Origin: JBCCQH01 sp039024435
GTDB taxonomy: Bacteria > Bacteroidota > Bacteroidia > J057 > JADKCL01
Length of the DNA: 63,716 nt
Reading direction: 5' to 3'
NCBI GenBank assembly: GCA_039024435.1
Contig: JBCCQH010000030.1
Location: forward strand, 1 to 63,716
In this document: positions 52,252 through 61,069 of the stretch, piece after piece
How positions within the stretch are numbered: position 1 is the first letter of the stretch
Layout of the letters: every line of letters starts with the position of its first letter
Notes under the pieces: model-generated
What the model saw: the letters and a program-made list of their open reading frames with translations, nothing else
What the model was told of the DNA's origin: nothing
The model's database searches: none
Program-made: the position numbers and the translations under genes

Positions 52252-54075
52252 ATGAAAGAAGTGATCAAACTGTTACCCGACCACATCGCGAACCAGATCG
52301 CGGCGGGAGAAGTGGTTCAGCGACCGGCCTCAGTGGTCAAGGAACTGCTGGAAAATGCCATTGACGCCGGTGCCACCCGCGTCGATCTGCTGGTCAAGGA
52401 TGCTGGCAAAGCCCTCATTCAGGTCATCGACAACGGTTGCGGCATGTCCGCCAACGATGCCCGCCTCGCCTTTGCCCGCCACGCCACCTCAAAAATCACC
52501 GCCGCCGAAGACCTCTTCAATATCCGGACCATGGGTTTCCGCGGCGAAGCCATGGCCAGCATCGCCGCCGTCGCGCAGGTCACCCTGAAAACCCGCCTCC
52601 ACCAAGCCGAACTCGGTACCGAAATCTGCATTGAAGGCAGTGACCTCAAGAAAAACGAGCCGGTCCTCTGCCCCCGGGGCACTTCGGTCGCGGTAAAAAA
52701 CCTGTTTTTCAACGTTCCCGCCCGCCGCAACTTCCTCAAAACGAATCCAGTCGAAACCCGCCACATCATCAATGAATTCATGCGCGTGGGCCTCGCCCAG
52801 CCCGAGCTGAACCTGCGCTTCGAGCACAACGGCAATGTCGTCTACGACTTAGAAGCCACCGATTTGGAGCAGCGCATCGTTCAGTTGTTCGGCAAAACAC
52901 TCGACGGAGCCCTGATTCCCGTCGGGGAGGACACGCCCTATGTCTGTATCAGTGGGTTTGTCGGGTCACCGGATGCCGCCCGCAAAAAACGTGGAGACCA
53001 GTATTTCTTCGTCAACCGCCGTTTCATCAAAAGCGGCTACCTGCACCACTCGATGGCCCGGGCTTTTGAGGGCTTGCTGCCGGAAGAGACGCATCCGTTT
53101 TACTGCGTGTTTTTCGAAATTGATCCCGCTCACATCGACATCAATATCCACCCGACCAAGACCGAGATCAAGTTCGATGACGAGCGCACCGTCTACCAAC
53201 TGCTGCACAGCGTGATTCGAAAAGGCCTGGGCGAGTACCACGCCGCGCCCATCGTGGAGGCGGAGGAAGACCAGGGCCTCGTCCAATTGATCCGGCAGAC
53301 CCCCCAGCTACGTCCGCCGCAGGAAGAAACCATCGGGACACCCGGCCCCGTGGCCGGCTGGTCTGCCCAAGCGAGCAAAAGCAGTTGGGAACAGCTTTAC
53401 CCGAAAAATTCCCCCCGGGACCAGCACCAGCGCCAGCACACCCCAAAATTCTTGTTTCCTGAGGAAGAGACGCCCCCTTCCCTCGGTGAGCTCAAGGTCA
53501 CCGAACCGATGACCGGGCGGCTGGCCCAACTCGGCGCGCGCTACATCGTGAGTCAGTCCCGGGACGGCCTCGTGGTGATCGATCAGTGCCACGCCCACCA
53601 GCGCATTCTGTTCGAAAAGTTCCGCAAAGCGGGCACCCGCACCCCACTGGCGAGCCAACAATTGCTATTTCCGCGCACGTTGGACTTCTCCCCGGTCGAC
53701 TTTACGTTCATGCGAGAAATTGAAGCACAAGTGCGGCGCCTGGGCTTTGATCTTCAGGAATTCGGTCCGAACACCTACATTCTGCAAGGCGTACCGACCG
53801 TGGTCAAAGGCTCCAAAGCAGAAAAGTTTTTTGAAGAAATCATCGCCGAAGTGCGGGAAACCGGGGGGGCAAATGCCGAAAGTAAACTCTACGACCGGCT
53901 GGCCCGGGCCATCGCCCGCAAAAGTGCAATGCAGCCGGGCAAACAACTTAGTCCCGGCGAAATGCGTATCATGGTCGACGAATTGTTCCAATGCGAACAG
54001 CCAGCAACCTCGCCCTGGGGCAAACCCACGATGTACCGGCTGAATCTGGGCGATCTCGAACAACATTTTGGTTAA
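52252..54075 (+). CDS. mutL: DNA mismatch repair protein MutL
   Basis: 607 residues. The N-terminal GHKL ATPase has all motifs: ENAIDAGA (34-41), DNGCGM (60-65) and GFRGEA (95-100), followed by NVPARRNFLK and FVNRRFIK. A variable linker runs from about 340 to 415, and a C-terminal dimerisation domain from about 420. MutL couples mismatch recognition by MutS to strand removal. In MutL proteins that nick DNA themselves the C-terminal metal site reads DQHAxxE; here the equivalent stretch is DQCHAHQRILFE (from Asp444), with the His shifted and the Glu replaced by Gln, so nicking may be altered or lost. Other metal-site residues cannot be judged by eye. A rhomboid pair follows after 18 bases, probably in one transcript. 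Confidence 0.95.
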   Translation: MKEVIKLLPDHIANQIAAGEVVQRPASVVKELLENAIDAGATRVDLLVKDAGKALIQVIDNGCGMSANDARLAFARHATSKITAAEDLFNIRTMGFRGEAMASIAAVAQVTLKTRLHQAELGTEICIEGSDLKKNEPVLCPRGTSVAVKNLFFNVPARRNFLKTNPVETRHIINEFMRVGLAQPELNLRFEHNGNVVYDLEATDLEQRIVQLFGKTLDGALIPVGEDTPYVCISGFVGSPDAARKKRGDQYFFVNRRFIKSGYLHHSMARAFEGLLPEETHPFYCVFFEIDPAHIDINIHPTKTEIKFDDERTVYQLLHSVIRKGLGEYHAAPIVEAEEDQGLVQLIRQTPQLRPPQEETIGTPGPVAGWSAQASKSSWEQLYPKNSPRDQHQRQHTPKFLFPEEETPPSLGELKVTEPMTGRLAQLGARYIVSQSRDGLVVIDQCHAHQRILFEKFRKAGTRTPLASQQLLFPRTLDFSPVDFTFMREIEAQVRRLGFDLQEFGPNTYILQGVPTVVKGSKAEKFFEEIIAEVRETGGANAESKLYDRLARAIARKSAMQPGKQLSPGEMRIMVDELFQCEQPATSPWGKPTMYRLNLGDLEQHFG

Positions 54076-54093
54076 AATCACGGTTACAATACT

Positions 54094-54729
54094 ATGCAAA
54101 TGCGGATGACCCCCGTTGTGCTGAACTTACTCATTATCAACGGGCTCGTATTCTTACTGTTGAATCTCCTTCCCGAAGCGGGGCTGCAGCGCTATTTCCT
54201 CCTGTTCAAGGTGGACGGAATCCCCTGGCGTCCGGAGATCAATTACGGCATTGATTTCATGCCGGTGCAGGTGGTGACGCACTTTTTCAGCCACGCCAAT
54301 TTCATGCACATCCTCTTCAATATGTACGCCCTGTTCCTGTTCGGGACGGCGCTGGAAACCACGCTCGGTTCGCGGCGCTTCCTGATTCAGTATTTGATCT
54401 TTGGGCTGGTGGCTGGCCTCATGATTGCCCTGCTCGACCCCTCACCGAATCCGGTGCTGGGAGCCTCAGCGGCCATTTCGGGGCTGTTAGTGGTATTTGC
54501 CTACTACTACCCCAATACCCGACTGGGCATACTGTTCCTCCCGTTCCAGTTTCGGGCGGTCCATTTTGTGATGGGATTGGCGGCGATTTCCGCATTTTTT
54601 GTCGTCCTGGGGATCATTAATCGAGATACCGGGGCCGGCGTCTCCCATTTTGGCCATTTCATGGGCATGGTAGTTGCATTTGTCTATGTCAATATCCCAA
54701 GGATTCGTAAATTGCTAACTGGGAATTAA
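54094..54729 (+). CDS. rhomboid-family intramembrane serine protease
   Basis: 211 residues with six hydrophobic segments. VVTHFFSHANFMHILFNMYALFLFG is the second-helix motif with HxxxN, GASAAISG holds the nucleophile Ser125, and GVSHFGHFMGM holds the catalytic His185 in the last helices, so the dyad is intact. Rhomboids cut transmembrane segments of other proteins inside the membrane; substrates here are unknown. It lies 18 bases after mutL and 9 bases before a second, inactive-looking rhomboid gene, an arrangement that recurs in Bacteroidota as far as I know. Confidence 0.9.
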   Translation: MQMRMTPVVLNLLIINGLVFLLLNLLPEAGLQRYFLLFKVDGIPWRPEINYGIDFMPVQVVTHFFSHANFMHILFNMYALFLFGTALETTLGSRRFLIQYLIFGLVAGLMIALLDPSPNPVLGASAAISGLLVVFAYYYPNTRLGILFLPFQFRAVHFVMGLAAISAFFVVLGIINRDTGAGVSHFGHFMGMVVAFVYVNIPRIRKLLTGN

Positions 54730-54738
54730 CGTCTGATC

Positions 54739-55614
54739 ATGCAGTGGTACAAGCGATTTCTGGAAAAATACGGTGCGGTGGGCCTGACCATGTCCCTGGC
54801 CGCAATCGCGTACATCGCTGTTATCCTGCTCCAAGGTATTCTCGCCGACGGTTTCAATGATTTTTACAACCGGGTGACCCTCCCGATGAAGTTCGGTGAA
54901 GTGGTTCAGCAGCCCTGGTCCCTCTTTACCTATTGGTTGGCCGCGCACCCCTTTGCGATTTGGATCCTCGTCATCGATATGGTGCTGCTCTACACGTTTG
55001 GGAGCATCATCAATGCGCTGCTCGGCGACCGGTTTACCCAGGGCTTGATCTTGTTCAGTCTGATCATCGCCCCCATTTTTTTGATGCTGGTGGCGAATGT
55101 ATTGCCGACGGTGGAATTGACGGAAAATGCCCACCTCTTCGGGCTGCATCTGCTGAACTGTACGCTGATCGGGGCGGCGATTACCCTGGCACCGCGCTAC
55201 GAGTTCCAAATCATCCGCTGGCGCGTCCCGCTGGTTTACGTCGGCATCACGATCCTGGTGTTTGCGGCGATCCCTTACCGCGCGATTTGGACGGTGCACG
55301 GTTTGGCAACCTTTTTGGGGCCGCTGATTGGATTCGGCATCCTGCGCTTTAAACAAAATGGCACTGACGTAACCCGCTGGCTGCAACTGTCGATTTTTCC
55401 GGACAAATCGGTGCCCACCGCGGTACGCGATGAGCGCATTCGGGTGCGGGTGCGGGAGCGGGCCGAACGCAAAGAGCCGGTAACCATCAAAAAAGCCGCC
55501 CGTCCCAGCGACGCCGACGAATTGGACCGATTGTTGGACAAGATCAACGAAGTCGGTTACGATGGCTTGAGCAAAAAGGAGAAAGAAACCCTCGACCGCC
55601 TGAGCAAAGATTGA
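54739..55614 (+). CDS. rhomboid-like pseudoprotease with C-terminal helical domain
   Basis: 291 residues. The membrane part (about 12-205) has rhomboid topology, with FTYWLAAHPFAIWILVIDMVLLYTFGSII aligning with the HxxxN helix of the preceding gene, but no GxSx serine motif is present and the His region reads TVHGLATFLGPL. It is therefore probably catalytically dead. A basic linker (RIRVRVRERAERKEP) leads to a short helical end (DELDRLLDKINEVGYDGLSK) of DUF6576 type, typical of the rhomboid proteins of this phylum. Pairing with an active rhomboid suggests it modulates that enzyme or its substrates; this is inference. Confidence 0.8.
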   Translation: MQWYKRFLEKYGAVGLTMSLAAIAYIAVILLQGILADGFNDFYNRVTLPMKFGEVVQQPWSLFTYWLAAHPFAIWILVIDMVLLYTFGSIINALLGDRFTQGLILFSLIIAPIFLMLVANVLPTVELTENAHLFGLHLLNCTLIGAAITLAPRYEFQIIRWRVPLVYVGITILVFAAIPYRAIWTVHGLATFLGPLIGFGILRFKQNGTDVTRWLQLSIFPDKSVPTAVRDERIRVRVRERAERKEPVTIKKAARPSDADELDRLLDKINEVGYDGLSKKEKETLDRLSKD

Positions 55615-55675
55615 CCCACCTTCACTTTTGTATTTGCGGACCGTCACCTTGAAAATAATTGTGACCGCATACACG

Positions 55676-55706
55676 TTTGAAAACCGTAGATTTATCGTTT
55701 ATTTTG
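55676..55706 (+). promoter_or_regulatory. putative promoter of the PorE-like gene
   Basis: TTTG at 55,676-55,679, 20 bases, then TATTTTG at 55,700-55,706, close to the TTTG-N19-TAnnTTTG consensus. The ATG at 55,725 follows 18 bases later. Confidence 0.4.
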
Positions 55707-55724
55707 TATGAGTTAATGGTCACT

Positions 55725-57731
55725 ATGAAGCGATTTCTTTTCCTCCTCGGACTGATCTTGACCACGTTGCCCAGCACGGCGCAAAACGTGCAATGGGCCA
55801 GTCGCGTACTGGACAAGAGCTCAGAATACAGTGATCGGCAGTACTCCGCCCGGCAAGTGCTGGGACGGCCCAACGTGCTGCCGGTATTTCGGGACAGCCC
55901 TTGTGCCTGGTCCCCTTTCAAAGAGCAAAACCGCGAGGATGAATTCATCCACGTCGCCTACAAAAAACCCATGCGCGTCCGCCAAGTCGCGGTTGCCGAA
56001 AGCTACAACCCCGGATCAGTCAGCCGGATTTACCTCTACGACACGGACGGCCGGGAGCATCTGGTCTACAAAAATGACGAAACCCGGATGATGGCGGCCA
56101 ACGGCCGGATGCTCCGGGTTAAGTTCAGCCCTACGGCCTACCGGGTTGCTTCCGCCAAAGTCGTCCTCAACACCATCGGCCTGCCCGGTTGGAACCACAT
56201 CGATGCCATCGGGATCAGCGATAGTGAAAGTGACATTGCGGCCGAGATCAATTTGGTCAAGGACCTCAAGTTCGAATCCAAGCCGGAAAACCTCGGCCCG
56301 GCGATCAATTCTTCCTACGATGAGATCATGCCGATCATTTCGCCCGACGGCAAAACGCTCTACTTTGACCGCAAGGACCACCCGGAAAACACCGGTGGGG
56401 TCATCAATGACGACATTTGGTTCTCGACCCTGGGCACAACCGACCGCTGGGTGCGCGCGCTGAACGTGGGCGCCCCCCTCAACAACCGGGGCCACAACTT
56501 CCTCACCGCGATTTCGCCGGATGGCAATACCGCACTGCTCGGCAATGTATACGAGTCCGACGGGGCAATGTCCTCCGGCCTGTCCATCGCCGAAGCGTCC
56601 CGCGACGGCTGGAATTTTCCCCGCAAACTCAACATCCGCAACTACTACAACAACAATAAATTCAGCGAGTTTCACCTGGGGGCCGACGGCAAAACCATCG
56701 TGATGACGGTGCAGCGCGCCGATTCTTACGGGGGCAAGGACCTCTACGTAAGCTTCCTGAACCGGGACGGCACCTGGTCGGAACCCCGCAATCTGGGCGC
56801 GGTCGTCAACACCGCCGCCACCGAGATGTCGCCCTTCCTCGCCGCCGACGGCAAGACCCTGTACTTCTCCTCGGATGGATTCAGTGGTTACGGAGGCAAG
56901 GACATGTACATGACCCGCCGACTGGACGATAGCTGGCAGCGCTGGTCGCGGCCGCAAAATCTGGGACCGCAGATCAACTCCCCGAACTGGGATGCCTACT
57001 ATTCGGTTCCCGCTTCGGGCGAATACGCTTACTTCTCCTCGGAAAACAACAGCATGGGTAAAACCGATATCTTCCGGATACGGCTGCCCCAAGAGATGCG
57101 CCCCGAACCGGTCGTCCTGGTCCGCGGCAAGGTCCTGGACGAGAAAACCCGCAAGCCGATCCAGGCCCGCATATTTTACGAAACCCTGAAAGACGGCAAA
57201 GAAGTGGGGGTGGCCAACAGCAACCCCCGGACCGGTGAGTACACCATCGTACTGCCGGCCGGCGAGAAATACGGATTCCTGGCCCAGGCCCAAAACTACA
57301 TGAGCGAAGGCCAGAACTTGGACCTGACCGAGGTGACCGAGTACGCGGAAATGACCCGCGACCTCCTGCTGGTCCCGATCCGGGCGGGAGAGTCAGTAGT
57401 GCTGAACAATATCTTCTTTGCCCCGTCCAGTTCCCGTCTCACGCCGGACTCAAAGCCGGAACTGGACCGCGTAGTGGAATTCCTCGAAGACAATGGTACG
57501 GTCACCGTCGAAATCGGCGGCCACACAAACAACGCCTGTTCGGACGATTGGTGCAACAAACTGTCCACCGCCCGTGCGAAGTCCGTGTTTGATTACCTGG
57601 TGCGCAATGGCATCAACATCAAACGGCTCCGTTACAAAGGCTACGGCAAGCGCAAGCCACGCATGCCCAACGATACCCCGGACGGCATGCGCGCCAATCG
57701 CCGGGTAGAATTTACCATTCTCGAAATATAA
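55725..57731 (+). CDS. PorE-like outer-membrane protein: WD40-like propeller, CarboxypepD_reg-like and OmpA domains
   Basis: 668 residues from the ATG at 55,725, which opens the signal peptide MKRFLFLLGLILTTLPSTAQ. Residues about 21-175 form a jelly-roll-like domain. About 190-480 contain PD40/WD40-like repeats (SPDGKTLYFDRKDHPENTGG, GADGKTIVMTVQ, AADGKTLYFSSDGFSGYGGK). About 480-560 is a carboxypeptidase-regulatory-like fold (VLVRGKVLDEKTRKPIQARI), and about 575-668 an OmpA C-terminal peptidoglycan-binding domain (GGHTNNACSDDWCNKLSTARAKSV...GMRANRRVEFTIL). The order matches the T9SS component PorE of Porphyromonas apart from the absent TPR domain, so a periplasmic scaffold function for secretion or gliding is plausible but not proven. 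Proteins with this architecture are many in the phylum. Confidence 0.85.
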   Translation: MKRFLFLLGLILTTLPSTAQNVQWASRVLDKSSEYSDRQYSARQVLGRPNVLPVFRDSPCAWSPFKEQNREDEFIHVAYKKPMRVRQVAVAESYNPGSVSRIYLYDTDGREHLVYKNDETRMMAANGRMLRVKFSPTAYRVASAKVVLNTIGLPGWNHIDAIGISDSESDIAAEINLVKDLKFESKPENLGPAINSSYDEIMPIISPDGKTLYFDRKDHPENTGGVINDDIWFSTLGTTDRWVRALNVGAPLNNRGHNFLTAISPDGNTALLGNVYESDGAMSSGLSIAEASRDGWNFPRKLNIRNYYNNNKFSEFHLGADGKTIVMTVQRADSYGGKDLYVSFLNRDGTWSEPRNLGAVVNTAATEMSPFLAADGKTLYFSSDGFSGYGGKDMYMTRRLDDSWQRWSRPQNLGPQINSPNWDAYYSVPASGEYAYFSSENNSMGKTDIFRIRLPQEMRPEPVVLVRGKVLDEKTRKPIQARIFYETLKDGKEVGVANSNPRTGEYTIVLPAGEKYGFLAQAQNYMSEGQNLDLTEVTEYAEMTRDLLLVPIRAGESVVLNNIFFAPSSSRLTPDSKPELDRVVEFLEDNGTVTVEIGGHTNNACSDDWCNKLSTARAKSVFDYLVRNGINIKRLRYKGYGKRKPRMPNDTPDGMRANRRVEFTILEI

Positions 57732-57774
57732 CCGGCCGCCCCAACCCCCACGAAAATCAGCGACGAACGATACA

Positions 57775-59298
57775 ATGGAACACCTGCATCTGCAAAACAC
57801 ACTGACCCGACAAAAGGAAAAGTTTGAACCGATCAATCCTCCATTTGTGGGCCTGTACGTGTGTGGCCCGACGGTGTACAGCGAGAGTCACTTGGGACAT
57901 GGCCGCTCGGCGGTCATTTTTGATATCCTGTACCGCTACCTGCGGTTCCTCGATTACCGGGTTCGGTTCGTGCGCAATGTCACCGATGTTGGGCACCTCG
58001 AAGACGACGAGGCCGAAATCGGGGACGATAAAATGATGAAAAAGGCCCGGGCGATGAACCTGGAGCCAATGGAGGTTGCCCAGAAGTACCTGAACCTGTA
58101 CCACGACGATCTCGCCCGGCTCAACTGCTTGCGCCCGAACATCGAACCGCTGGCCTCAGGCCACATCCCGGAACAGATCGAAATGGTCGAGAAATTGATC
58201 GAAAACGGCTACGCCTACGAATGCCAGGGCAATGTCTTTTTCGACACCCTGGCCTACGACAAGGTCTTCGGCTACGGCAAACTTTCCGGCCGCAACATGG
58301 AAGAATTGTTGGCGGGCAGCCGCGAACTCGAGGGACAGGAAGGCAAGCGTTCTCCGAGCGATTTTGCCCTTTGGAAAAAGGCTCCGGACGGCCACCTCAT
58401 GCGGTGGAAATCGCCCTGGAGCGTGGGTTTTCCCGGCTGGCACCTGGAATGCACCGTCATGAGCACCAAGTACCTGGGCACCAAATATGACATCCACGGC
58501 GGCGGATTGGACCTGCAATTTCCCCACCACGAAGCGGAGATCTGCCAATCCAATGGCTGCATCAACGATCCCCACTCTCACTTGCTGGACGAAGCCAAGT
58601 ACTGGATTCACCACAATATGATCACCATCGACGGGACGAAAATGTCCAAGTCAAAGGGAAATTTCATCTCGATGGAACAGCTTTGGACCGGGGAGCATCC
58701 GCGGCTTTCACAGGCGTATGCCCCGGCGGTCATCCGGTTCAATATCTTGCAGAGTCACTACAGCAGCGTCAGCGATTTCTCAGATAAGGCACTCAAGGCT
58801 TCCGAAACGGCATTTCACCGCCTGAGCGACGCCTACCACCGCTTGCAAGTGATCGATCCCGGGGCGTATTCCAGCGTCATGGTCAACGAAGAGTACGAAG
58901 AAAACCTCGCGACCTTTGACCGGGACGCCCGCAGCTTCATGAACGATGACCTGAACACCGCCCGCGCCCTGGCCCGGATGTTTGACGCCATCGCCCCGAT
59001 CAACTACGCCGACGCGAACAAGACCAAGCCCTTCCCGGTAAATCCGGAGACTTTCCTGGTCTTCCGCGACCACTTCAATGCGTTCTTCACCGAAGTGCTC
59101 GGTTTGGTCCCCTTGGACCCAGCCGAAAGTGGCGGTGCCCTCACCGATTCCCTCATGCAGATGGTGATCGGACTGCGCCAGGCGGCGCGCAAAGAAAAGA
59201 ATTTTGCGATGGCGGACATGATCCGGGATTCGCTGGCCGCCATCGACATCAAACTGAAAGATACGCCCGCGGGCACTGAATGGTATGTGGAAAATTAA
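57775..59298 (+). CDS. cysS: cysteinyl-tRNA synthetase
   Basis: 507 residues. Class I signatures are complete: SHLGH (HIGH-type, 38-42) and KMSKS at 289-293. The catalytic zinc is bound by Cys30 (YVCGPTVY), Cys226 (LECTVMS), His251 and the Glu two or more residues on (PHHEAE). The anticodon-binding DALR-type helical domain fills the last about 150 residues. It charges tRNA-Cys in the cytoplasm. The gene follows the PorE-like gene after 43 bases, and its last 14 bases overlap the next gene, which indicates translational coupling to the M28 peptidase. Confidence 0.97.
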   Translation: MEHLHLQNTLTRQKEKFEPINPPFVGLYVCGPTVYSESHLGHGRSAVIFDILYRYLRFLDYRVRFVRNVTDVGHLEDDEAEIGDDKMMKKARAMNLEPMEVAQKYLNLYHDDLARLNCLRPNIEPLASGHIPEQIEMVEKLIENGYAYECQGNVFFDTLAYDKVFGYGKLSGRNMEELLAGSRELEGQEGKRSPSDFALWKKAPDGHLMRWKSPWSVGFPGWHLECTVMSTKYLGTKYDIHGGGLDLQFPHHEAEICQSNGCINDPHSHLLDEAKYWIHHNMITIDGTKMSKSKGNFISMEQLWTGEHPRLSQAYAPAVIRFNILQSHYSSVSDFSDKALKASETAFHRLSDAYHRLQVIDPGAYSSVMVNEEYEENLATFDRDARSFMNDDLNTARALARMFDAIAPINYADANKTKPFPVNPETFLVFRDHFNAFFTEVLGLVPLDPAESGGALTDSLMQMVIGLRQAARKEKNFAMADMIRDSLAAIDIKLKDTPAGTEWYVEN

Positions 59299-60283
59299 TC
59301 GACCCGGATCCAGGATCCTAATGCTGGCCGTGTGCCTCCTAATTGCGGCCTGTGGCGACAATAAAACTACTACGGGAGGCAGCAAGGGTGAGCCACCGTC
59401 CCCCCAAGTCAAATTTGTCCCGGTAGCCCCGGACTTCAATGCCGACAGCGCCTACGCCTTCATCGAAGCCCAACTGGCCTTCGGCCCCCGGGTGCCCAAC
59501 ACCAAGGAGCACCAGGCTTGCGCCGCCTGGATCAAGGAGAAATTTGCCAGCTACGGGGGCCAAGTCATCATGCAAAACGCAATCCTCAAGGCCTGGGACG
59601 GCACGCCGCTCGATGCCACCAACATCATCGGGATCTTCAATCCCCAGGCCGGTCGCCGGGTACTGGTCTCGGCCCACTGGGATTCGCGCCCCTTTGCCGA
59701 CAAGGATCCGGACAACCCCAACGTGCCCGTCCCCGCCGCCAATGATGGCGCCAGTGGAGTCGCGGTCATCCTGGAAATTGCCCGGCAGATCACCCAAAAA
59801 GCCCCCACCATCGGCGTGGATTTCATTCTCTGGGATGCCGAGGACTACGGTCAGTACAGCGACAATACCTCTTGGTGCCTGGGTTCCCAATACTGGTCCC
59901 GCAATCCCCACCAAGCCGGCTACAATCCCAAATACGGCATCAACCTGGACATGGTCGGGGCCAAAGACGCCCACTTCCTCAAAGACGGCTGGAGCTTACA
60001 GTACGCCCGGCCCCAAGTGGACATGGTTTGGAATACGGCCCACAACCTGGGCTACGGAGCGTTTTTTCCCCTGGCGGAGAAAGACATCGCCTCGATTGAC
60101 GACCACTACTACGTCCAGGAAATCGCGGGTATCCCCATGGTGGAAATCATCGACCGGGACATCAATACCGGCGAGTTCTTTCCGCATTGGCACACGGTCA
60201 AAGACGACATCACTTCGATCGACAAAGCGACCCTGAAAGCTACCGGGCAGGTCGTCATGGAAGTGCTTTATCGGGAGAAATAG
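59285..60283 (+). CDS. M28-family zinc peptidase lipoprotein, glutaminyl-peptide cyclotransferase-like
   Basis: 332 residues starting inside the end of cysS. MLAVCLLIAAC23 is a clear lipobox, so it is exported and lipid-anchored. The peptidase M28 domain covers about 50-330: SAHWDSRP (His131), AANDGAS (Asp154), WDAED (Glu186), INLDMVGA (about 222) and FFPHWHTVKDD (about 303) are metal and catalytic residues. The small size and the motif WDAEDYG are those of the group annotated as glutaminyl-peptide cyclotransferase-like; whether it cyclises N-terminal Gln or acts as an aminopeptidase cannot be decided from sequence. Confidence 0.88.
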   Translation: MWKINRPGSRILMLAVCLLIAACGDNKTTTGGSKGEPPSPQVKFVPVAPDFNADSAYAFIEAQLAFGPRVPNTKEHQACAAWIKEKFASYGGQVIMQNAILKAWDGTPLDATNIIGIFNPQAGRRVLVSAHWDSRPFADKDPDNPNVPVPAANDGASGVAVILEIARQITQKAPTIGVDFILWDAEDYGQYSDNTSWCLGSQYWSRNPHQAGYNPKYGINLDMVGAKDAHFLKDGWSLQYARPQVDMVWNTAHNLGYGAFFPLAEKDIASIDDHYYVQEIAGIPMVEIIDRDINTGEFFPHWHTVKDDITSIDKATLKATGQVVMEVLYREK

Positions 60284-60291
60284 CCACCAAT

Positions 60292-60945
60292 TTGGGAAAA
60301 AAGGCAAAATACTACGTGGTTTGGGTCGGGCACCAACCCGGCGTGTACAGCAATTGGCCGGCGGCCCAACAGCAGATCAAAGGCTTTTCCGCCGCGAAGT
60401 ACAAGTCATTTGCCGACAAGGCCACCGCCGAAGCCGCCTTTAAACTCCCCTGGCAGGAATTCTACGCCCAAAACACCGGCAAAGGCGGGGCGAGCAAATC
60501 GGAACCCCGGATCCTGACCGACGAGTTTTTAAAAGAAATCGACGCCAATAGCATCGCAGTGGACGCCGCGTGCAGTGGCAATCCGGGCAAAATGGAATAC
60601 CGGGGGGTGTATACCCTGGCCCCGGAGCACGAGATCTTCCGCTCGACCGTCTTCCCCCTCGGGACGAACAACATCGGGGAGTTTTTGGCCTTGGTCCATG
60701 CCCTCGCCCTATTTTCCGAGAAGAAACCGGATCTGACCATCTATTCAGATTCGCGGCTGGCGATGGGCTGGATTGCAAAGAAGAAATGCCGTACAAAATT
60801 GCCCCGGAACCACAAGACTGAGTACCTGCACCAACTGATCGAACGGGGCGAAAAGTGGCTGCGGACCCACACCTGGACCAATTCGGTCAAGAAATGGGAA
60901 ACGAAACGCTGGGGTGAGATCCCGGCGGACTTTGGGCGGAAATAG
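60292..60945 (+). CDS. rnhA: ribonuclease HI with N-terminal caulimovirus-viroplasmin domain
   Basis: 217 residues from a TTG at 60,292. There is no ATG in frame after the M28 gene's stop, and the TTG puts KKAKYYVVWVGHQPGVYSNW, the viroplasmin (RNase H1 N-terminal) domain that binds RNA-DNA hybrids, at the very start. The nuclease domain has the four acidic residues: Asp91 (DAACSGNPG), Glu130 (NNIGEF), Asp153 (YSDSRLA) and Asp213 (PADFGRK). It removes RNA from RNA-DNA hybrids. The start is 9 bases beyond the preceding stop, so it is in the cysS operon. It converges with the T9SS cargo gene. Confidence 0.92.
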   Translation: MGKKAKYYVVWVGHQPGVYSNWPAAQQQIKGFSAAKYKSFADKATAEAAFKLPWQEFYAQNTGKGGASKSEPRILTDEFLKEIDANSIAVDAACSGNPGKMEYRGVYTLAPEHEIFRSTVFPLGTNNIGEFLALVHALALFSEKKPDLTIYSDSRLAMGWIAKKKCRTKLPRNHKTEYLHQLIERGEKWLRTHTWTNSVKKWETKRWGEIPADFGRK

Positions 60946-61069
60946 CCCAGAAAAGCAAACGGCATAGGGTACAAATAGCCGGTTGGGAGAGGGCATTTTC
61001 GTGACTTGCGGGAGCGACGACCTTTAGAAATTCCGGCGATCTTCCCTCAGCTTCATTGCTTTGCTCCCC

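Noticed and set aside
60187..60291. ATG start at 60,187 for RNase HI
   Set aside because: It lies inside the M28 peptidase gene in another frame and adds 35 unrelated residues; the TTG at 60,292 places the viroplasmin domain at the N-terminus.
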